Assembly: GCA_947629875.1 (NCBI GenBank)
Contig: CANRFK010000040.1
Span: 1 to 10,191, forward strand
Direction: 5' to 3'
From: an uncultured Clostridia bacterium
Lineage (GTDB): Bacteria > Bacillota > Clostridia > Christensenellales > Borkfalkiaceae
Length of the DNA stretch: 10,191 nt
The number at the start of each line of letters is the position of its first letter. Position 1 is the first letter of the stretch. The notes beneath the pieces are model-generated. The model was not told where the DNA came from, made no database searches, and was given only the letters and a program-made list of their open reading frames with translations. Made by a program: the position numbers and the translations under genes. This document shows, one piece after another, positions 6,129-10,191 of this stretch.

Positions 6129-6882
6129 CACCGACGCGCAGGCCTCGTTCTGCCTTCGCACCCTGCTGAAAAACAACGGGGTGCGGGTGAACGGCGCGCG
6201 CGTGACTTCCGATTGCCCCCTCAAAGCGGGCGACGAGGTGTGCTTTTACATGACCCCCGCGCAGGAGGGGCGCGTTGCCTTTTCCGTCGTGTATGAGGAT
6301 GAAAACATCGTCGTCGTCGACAAGGAGAGCGGCGTCAACTCCGAGGCCGTGTTTGCAGAACTTGCCCGCCGCGGGGAGGCGTACTTTCTTCACCGCCTCG
6401 ACCGCAACACCGAGGGGCTCATGGTGTTTGCGAAGAACAAAGGGGCGGAGGAGGAACTGCTTGACTGCTTCCGTGAGCGGCGCGTGGAGAAGAAGTATCT
6501 TGCCCTCGTGTTCGGCAAAATGCGCACACGGGGTGCGGTTTTAAGGGCTTTCCTCACAAAGGACGCCGCGCGCGCCCGCGTAAAAGTGAGCGAAAAACCC
6601 GTCGGCGAGGAGATCGTCACGGAGTACCGCGTGCTCGAGGAGCGCGGGGAGACCTCTCTTCTCGAAGTCACCCTGCACACGGGCAGAACGCACCAGATAA
6701 GGGCGCACCTCGCCTTTATCGGCAACCCCGTGGTGGGGGATGAAAAGTACGGCGACGCCGCGAAAAACCGCGCCGTTCATGCGGCGAGGCAGAGGCTTGT
6801 TGCCAAGGAACTGACGCTTTTGTGCGGCGGGAAGCTCGCCTATCTGAACGGAAGGACGTTTTTCTCACAAAAAAATCTCTGA
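6076..6882 (+). CDS. RluA-family pseudouridine synthase
   Basis: This is a complete 268-residue enzyme. Residues 1-60 form an S4-like RNA-binding domain (F-C-L-R-T-L-L-K-N-N-G-V-R-V-N-G). The catalytic domain carries HRLDRNTEG at 106-114, with D109 as the catalytic aspartate, and the substrate-side block LHTGRTHQIRAHL at 200-212. It converts uridine to pseudouridine in rRNA or tRNA; the site cannot be told from sequence. The start at 6076 is supported by GAGG 6 nt upstream. It lies inside the end of feoB (53-nt overlap, different frame), so the two are probably co-transcribed and perhaps translationally coupled. No functional link with iron uptake is known to me. A T-rich hairpin at 6890-6914 closes the unit. 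Confidence 0.93.
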   Translation: MKRYRVLADDALKNFTDNTDAQASFCLRTLLKNNGVRVNGARVTSDCPLKAGDEVCFYMTPAQEGRVAFSVVYEDENIVVVDKESGVNSEAVFAELARRGEAYFLHRLDRNTEGLMVFAKNKGAEEELLDCFRERRVEKKYLALVFGKMRTRGAVLRAFLTKDAARARVKVSEKPVGEEIVTEYRVLEERGETSLLEVTLHTGRTHQIRAHLAFIGNPVVGDEKYGDAAKNRAVHAARQRLVAKELTLLCGGKLAYLNGRTFFSQKNL

Positions 6883-6889
6883 AATTTGC

Positions 6890-6914
6890 AAAAAACGCTT
6901 GACGGCGTTTTTTT
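6890..6914. terminator. Terminator hairpin whose loop is the next promoter's -35 box
   Basis: AAAAAACGC (6890-6898) pairs perfectly with GCGTTTTTT (6905-6913), loop TTGACG (6899-6904). It starts 7 nt after the pseudouridine synthase stop. A-rich left and T-rich right arms make it symmetric for both strands. Only three pairs are G-C, so it may be weak. The loop is the -35 element of the metal operon. Confidence 0.65.
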
Positions 6915-6927
6915 ATTGTGGTAATAT
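6899..6927 (+). promoter_or_regulatory. Promoter of the metal-sensor/efflux operon
   Basis: TTGACG (6899-6904) and TAATAT (6922-6927) are spaced by 17 nt, and transcription should start near 6934. The -10 box lies within the left arm of the palindromic operator, so bound repressor would block RNA polymerase. The leader to the ATG at 6966 is about 32 nt. Confidence 0.85.
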
Positions 6928-6948
6928 ATGAACAGTTATTCATATATT
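6923..6948. promoter_or_regulatory. ArsR/SmtB-type operator palindrome
   Basis: AATATATGAA (6923-6932) and TTCATATATT (6939-6948) are a perfect 10-bp inverted repeat around CAGTTA. The central TGAACA-N2-TATTCA pattern is typical of the imperfect 12-2-12 operators bound by metal-sensing ArsR-family dimers (SmtB, CzrA, CadC). It overlaps the -10 box and the predicted start of transcription, and the sensor gene begins 18 nt downstream, so autorepression is the expected arrangement. Confidence 0.85.
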
Positions 6949-6965
6949 GAAATACGGAGTGTGTT

Positions 6966-7316
6966 ATGGAAGTTTGCAGACACGAAGAGGAACATCACGT
7001 CGCCGCCCTGCGCGCGCGGCAAAATATGCCCGAAGCGGGGGACATCGAGCGGGTCGCCGCCGCATTTAAGGCCATCTCCGAGCCATGCCGCCTCAAAATT
7101 TTGTTTGCCCTGCGGCACGGCGAGCTGTGCGTTCTCCACATCGTGGAGGCGGTGGGGGGCACGCAGAGCGCCGTCTCGCACCAACTGCGGCTCTTGAAGG
7201 CAAACGGCATTGTAAAATCCCGCCGCGACGGGCAGAATATTCTGTATTCCCTCGCCGATGAGCACGTGGTGGCGGTGTTGGAACTTGCATGCACCCACTT
7301 GAAGTGTAAAATTTAG
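6966..7316 (+). CDS. ArsR/SmtB-family metal-sensing repressor
   Basis: The product is a 116-residue winged-helix repressor. The helix-turn-helix core is TQSAVSHQLRLLKANGIVKSRR at about 66-87, followed by the wing and the strand NILYSL. Metal ligand candidates are of two kinds. An alpha-5 site D-x-H-x10-H-x2-C (D98, H100, H111, C114) closely follows the Zn-sensing D-x-H-x10-H-x2-E/H pattern of SmtB/CzrA, with Cys in the last place. An N-terminal C4/H6 cluster together with C55 of ELCVLH resembles the CadC alpha-3N site, which normally has C-V-C here. Zn, Cd or Pb are the likely inducers, in keeping with the downstream P1B-2 pump. GGAG 6 nt before the ATG sets the start. It should repress its own promoter through the palindrome at 6923-6948. 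The pump gene starts 9 nt after the stop. Confidence 0.92.
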   Translation: MEVCRHEEEHHVAALRARQNMPEAGDIERVAAAFKAISEPCRLKILFALRHGELCVLHIVEAVGGTQSAVSHQLRLLKANGIVKSRRDGQNILYSLADEHVVAVLELACTHLKCKI

Positions 7317-7325
7317 AGGTGTTTT

Positions 7326-9386
7326 ATGCATAAGGTCATCAAAATTCAGGGGTTGGACTGCGCCGCCTGCGCCGCGGAGCTCTCCGAGGAACTCATGGCC
7401 ATCGACGGCGTGGAAGAAGCCGCCGCCGACTTCATCAACCAGCGCGTCGCCCTCGACTACGAGGGGCGCGAGGCGTTGGATAGGGCGGTGGACGTCATTT
7501 CCCACTTCGAGGAAGTGGAAATTATCGACGACAACGCCCCCGTAAAAAAGGATAGGCACTTGAAGGAGATCGTCTCCATTGCTCTCTCCGCGGCGCTGTT
7601 TGTGCCCGCGCTCGTGCTGCAACTTCTCCATTTCAACGAATGGGTCGTGTTCGGGCTGTTTTTGGGGAGCTTTCTTGCGGCGGGCTGGCAGGTGCTGTGG
7701 ACGGTCGTCGCGAACTTCCCCAAGGTGTTCAAAAACGGCTTTCACCCGCTCGTGCTGCTCGACGAGAATATGCTCATGACGGTCGCCGCGGCGGGGGCGT
7801 TCGCCATCCGCCAGAACATGGAGGGCGCGGCGGTGATGCTTCTCTATGAAATCGGGGAACTGCTGCAATCGATCGCGGTGGGCTCTTCGCGCGGGGCGAT
7901 CGCCCGCCTCATGCAGATGAAGAGCGACACCGCCATCCGCATAAACGGAGGTGTGCGGGAGGAAGTTTCCCCCGAGGAACTTGCGGCGGGGGACGTGGTG
8001 CTCGTGCGCAAGGGGGATAAATTCGCCGCCGACTGCCTGCTTCTTGCGGGCGAGACGGCGCTCGACGTGAAGTCGCTCACGGGCGAGAGCTATTTGAAGG
8101 AAGTGCGCGCGGGCGAGGAAGTTCTGGCGGGCTCCGTCAATGAGGGCGAGGCCGTGGAGGCGCGCGTTCTGCGGCCGTACGCCGAGAGCGCGGTCGCCAA
8201 GATTTTGGAACTCGTGGAGAGTTCTTCGGCGAAGAAGGCCAAACCCGAGAAGTTCATCACGCGCTTTGCGCGCATCTATACGCCCGTCGTGGTGCTCCTC
8301 GCCGTGTGCATCGCCGTCTTTCCGCCCCTTTTGGACGGGTATAACTTCGTGAAGTGGCTCATCCCCGCCCTCGATTTCCTCGTGATCTCTTGCCCGTGCG
8401 CCCTCATCATCTCGGTGCCGCTCACCTATTTTTCGGGCGTGGGCGCGCTCGCGCGGTGCGGGGTGCTGACGAAGGGCGCCGTCTATCTCGACAAGCTCGC
8501 CGCGGTGAAAGTGGCGGCGTTCGACAAGACGGGCACGCTCACCGAGGGCAGATTTTCGGTGGGAACAGTGCACGGCGCGGCGCGGGCATTGGAGCTTGCC
8601 GCGGCGGCGGAGAGGCTCTCCTCGCACCCCCTCGCACAGGCGTTTGCGGAAGTAGAAACGCCCTTTTCCGCCGAGCATGCGCGCGAAATTGCGGGAATGG
8701 GGGTGGAAACTTTTGTTGGCGGCAAGAAAATTTTGGTCGGAAGCGCGCGGCTTCTCCACGAAAACAATGTGGAATTTGCGGAGGTCGAGAGCCCCGCGGT
8801 GCTCGTGCATGTCGCCGAAGAGGGAAAATATATCGGCTGTGTGGAGATCGAGGACAAACTCCGCGCCGAGGCGAAGGACGCGCTCGCCGATTTGAAACGG
8901 GCGGGCATCGGCATCGCCGTGCTCACCGGGGACACCGAAGCGCGGGCAAAACGCGCCCTTGCGGGGCTCCCCGTGGACGACGTTTGCGCGGGGCTCCTCC
9001 CTGCCGAAAAGCCCGCGCGCGCCGCTTCCTTAAAAGAGGCGGGCACCCTCCTGTATGTGGGCGACGGCATCAACGATACCCCCGTGATGGCGGAGGCCGA
9101 CGTCTCCGTGGCGATGGGGGGATTGGGCAGCGACGCCGCCATCGAGGCGAGCGACTTCGTGCTCGCGGGCGACAACCTCTCCGCCCTTCCGAAGGCCGTG
9201 CGGGGCGCGAAAAAGACGCGGAAGATCGTCGCGGAGAATATCGTCTTTTCCATTGCCGTGAAGGTGGCGCTGATGGCGCTGTCGCTTTTCGGGCTCCTGC
9301 CGCTGTGGGTCGCCGTGCTCGGCGATACGGGCGTGATGCTCCTCGCCGTTCTCAATTCCATGCGAATGCGGGCGAAATTACAATAG
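7326..9386 (+). CDS. cadA: Zn/Cd/Pb-exporting P1B-type ATPase (CadA/ZntA type)
   Basis: This 686-residue pump is complete. Residues 1-65 form one heavy-metal-associated domain with GLDCAAC (C12, C15). Next come TM1-TM4, the actuator domain with TGES (252-255), and TM6 with C-P-C (356-358). The phosphorylation motif DKTGTLT follows (D400), then the P1B His-Pro pair SHP (434-435) in the nucleotide domain, TGD (534-536), GDGIND (579-584), and last the two terminal helices. K646 in TM7 and D667 in the G-D-T-G of TM8, with CPC, are the P1B-2 signature for Zn(II)/Cd(II)/Pb(II) rather than Cu. It exports the metal across the cytoplasmic membrane with ATP hydrolysis. A Shine-Dalgarno (GAGGTG) overlaps the stop of the ArsR gene 9 nt upstream, so expression is coupled to the sensor. 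cadA and zntA name the same type; the choice is conventional. Confidence 0.95.
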   Translation: MHKVIKIQGLDCAACAAELSEELMAIDGVEEAAADFINQRVALDYEGREALDRAVDVISHFEEVEIIDDNAPVKKDRHLKEIVSIALSAALFVPALVLQLLHFNEWVVFGLFLGSFLAAGWQVLWTVVANFPKVFKNGFHPLVLLDENMLMTVAAAGAFAIRQNMEGAAVMLLYEIGELLQSIAVGSSRGAIARLMQMKSDTAIRINGGVREEVSPEELAAGDVVLVRKGDKFAADCLLLAGETALDVKSLTGESYLKEVRAGEEVLAGSVNEGEAVEARVLRPYAESAVAKILELVESSSAKKAKPEKFITRFARIYTPVVVLLAVCIAVFPPLLDGYNFVKWLIPALDFLVISCPCALIISVPLTYFSGVGALARCGVLTKGAVYLDKLAAVKVAAFDKTGTLTEGRFSVGTVHGAARALELAAAAERLSSHPLAQAFAEVETPFSAEHAREIAGMGVETFVGGKKILVGSARLLHENNVEFAEVESPAVLVHVAEEGKYIGCVEIEDKLRAEAKDALADLKRAGIGIAVLTGDTEARAKRALAGLPVDDVCAGLLPAEKPARAASLKEAGTLLYVGDGINDTPVMAEADVSVAMGGLGSDAAIEASDFVLAGDNLSALPKAVRGAKKTRKIVAENIVFSIAVKVALMALSLFGLLPLWVAVLGDTGVMLLAVLNSMRMRAKLQ

Positions 9387-9413
9387 CGGGCGTATTCGGG
9401 AAAGATTCTCTCA

Positions 9414-9456
9414 CCCCGCAAACCCGCCGACGCTGTACGTCGGCGGATTTGCGGGG
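9414..9456. repeat. 19-bp long-stem GC hairpin after the ATPase gene
   Basis: CCCCGCAAACCCGCCGACG (9414-9432) pairs with 9438-9456 with one C-A mismatch, around a CTGTA loop. It begins 28 nt past the stop. The following bases are TTCGGAATG, so there is no T-tract and it is not a classic terminator. It resembles the long stem at 3025-3072 in build and GC richness. Confidence 0.65.
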
Positions 9457-9533
9457 TTCGGAATGAGGAATGGAATGCGGGGCGTTCGAGGAACTTGCAA
9501 AATGATCAAATTCAAATAAATTGTAAAAATAAG

Positions 9534-9562
9534 AAAGCCGCTTGCAATGCAGGCGGTTTTTT
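9534..9562 (+). terminator. Candidate terminator overlapping the adenine deaminase promoter
   Basis: AAAGCCGC (9534-9541) pairs with GCGGTTTT (9553-9560), including one G-T wobble, with an 11-nt loop and six T residues from 9557. It would end transcripts of the metal operon. Its loop begins with the -35 hexamer TTGCAA of the next promoter. Confidence 0.5.
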
Positions 9563-9570
9563 GGTATAAT
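9542..9570 (+). promoter_or_regulatory. Extended -10 promoter of adenine deaminase
   Basis: TTGCAA (9542-9547) and the consensus TATAAT (9565-9570) are spaced by 17 nt, and TGG in front of the -10 gives a TGn extended -10. Transcription should begin about 9577, which is the A of the likely start codon. A weaker pair (TTGCAA 9495-9500, TAAATT 9517-9522, 16-nt spacer) lies upstream. Confidence 0.85.
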
Positions 9571-9576
9571 ACAAGT

Positions 9577-10191
9577 ATGTTGAAGCATTTGATCGACTGC
9601 GCCATGAAGCGCGAAAAGAGCGATCTCGTCATCAAGAATGCCCGCGTGTTCAACGTGTACACGGGGGAGACCGAAGAGAAGGACATTGCGATAGCGGACG
9701 GCCGCATTGTTGCCGTCGGCGAGGGGTACGAGGGCAAGCGCGTCTACGACGCCGCGGGCAAAGTGGCGCTCCCGTCCTTTTTGGACGCCCATATTCACGT
9801 GGAGAGCAGTATGCTCTCGCCCGAGGAGTTCGCTTCCTTTTCCGTAGCGCACGGCACGGGCGCAATCGTTGCCGACCCGCATGAGATCGTCAACGTCTGC
9901 GGCGTCGCGGGGGCGGAGTACGTGAAGGAGGCCTTCTCCCGTCTCACGGTGGAGGGCGTGAATCCCATCGACGTCTTTTTGCAGCTGCCCTCGTGCGTGC
10001 CTGCCACGCCCTTTGAGACGAGCGGCGCGAAGATCGACGGGCGGGAGACGGAGCGGGAAATTGCCCGCGAACTCTTCTTCGGGCTGGGCGAGATGATGAA
10101 CTTCCCCGCAGTTCTTGCGGGCGACGAGGATGTTCTCAAAAAATTGCAGGCGGCAAGGGACGAAAATAAACCCATCGACGGGCACGCACCC
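9577..10191 (+). CDS. ade: Adenine deaminase, N-terminal part (3' truncated by window)
   Basis: The frame runs 205 codons to the window edge. It deaminates adenine to hypoxanthine in purine salvage. The amidohydrolase metal motif H-I-H is in FLDAHIHVESSML (residues 69-80), after the strand KNARVFNVYTGE. VADPHEIVNVCGVAG at 98-112 is the adenine deaminase block, and GLGEMMNF (169-176) and IDGHAP at the window end are also typical. The family N-terminus normally reads as a short Leu/Ile helix, then basic residues, then DLVIKN, which favours the ATG at 9577 over the internal ATG at 9604. There is no Shine-Dalgarno before either. The promoter's start point falls on the 9577 ATG, so the mRNA may be leaderless. 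The C-terminal part lies outside the window. Confidence 0.93.
   Translation, partial: MLKHLIDCAMKREKSDLVIKNARVFNVYTGETEEKDIAIADGRIVAVGEGYEGKRVYDAAGKVALPSFLDAHIHVESSMLSPEEFASFSVAHGTGAIVADPHEIVNVCGVAGAEYVKEAFSRLTVEGVNPIDVFLQLPSCVPATPFETSGAKIDGRETEREIARELFFGLGEMMNFPAVLAGDEDVLKKLQAARDENKPIDGHAP

Noticed and set aside
6936..8810. A 624-codon open frame on the - strand, antisense to the ArsR and ATPase genes
   Set aside because: Its translation is rich in His, Arg, Glu and Gly with no domain pattern, while the + strand frames hold complete, motif-perfect proteins. It is a by-product of GC-rich codon use.
9387..9576. Purine riboswitch before adenine deaminase
   Set aside because: I see no purine aptamer core in the 190-nt gap, and the strong promoter sits so close to the start codon that no riboswitch could be included in its transcript.

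Overview
The window looks like chromosomal DNA of a fairly GC-rich Bacillota, probably a gut-type member of the Clostridia (Christensenellales-like). The pointers are sigma-A promoters with textbook hexamers and 17-nt spacers, Shine-Dalgarno sites of the GGAGG type, a CadC/SmtB-like metal sensor, a DUF378 protein, and AT-rich intergenic promoters between GC-rich genes. This placement is inference, not a database match. All convincing genes lie on the + strand. There is no rRNA, tRNA, CRISPR array, transposase or phage gene.

Layout. 1-255 is the 3' end of an RluA-family pseudouridine synthase gene. 400-2967 is a monocistronic gene for an 855-residue exported, membrane-anchored protein with an embedded CxxC/CxxC zinc ribbon. 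It has its own promoter at 324-352 and a hairpin at its end. 2968-3420 has no gene and holds two strong hairpins, a diverged 65-bp direct repeat and a G-quadruplex motif. 3421-3666 is a small DUF378 membrane protein with a perfect terminator. 3702-3909 has no gene and contains two more long GC hairpins. 3969-6128 is a ferrous iron uptake cluster, feoA then feoB. A second RluA-family synthase (6076-6882) overlaps the feoB end by 53 nt. 6899-9386 is a metal-resistance operon: promoter, 26-bp palindromic operator, ArsR/SmtB-family sensor and a P1B-2-type (Zn/Cd/Pb) exporting ATPase. The window ends in the 5' part of an adenine deaminase gene (9577 onward), whose strong extended -10 promoter lies directly against the start codon.

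How the parts work together. The centre deals with transition metals: FeoA/FeoB import Fe(II), and the ArsR-family sensor controls a soft-metal efflux pump. The ArsR palindrome covers the -10 box, so the sensor should repress its own operon until metal binds. The pseudouridine synthases and adenine deaminase are housekeeping RNA-modification and purine-salvage functions.

Points worth a second look are the surface protein with its zinc ribbon; a FeoB whose guanine-specificity motifs (G4/G5) are not recognisable; short duplications of gene starts or ends just beside feoA, feoB and the first rluA gene; two places where a terminator hairpin and a promoter share the same bases; a probable leaderless adenine deaminase mRNA; and long GC hairpins without T-tracts. 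I did not find a multi-gene novel defence or biosynthetic system.
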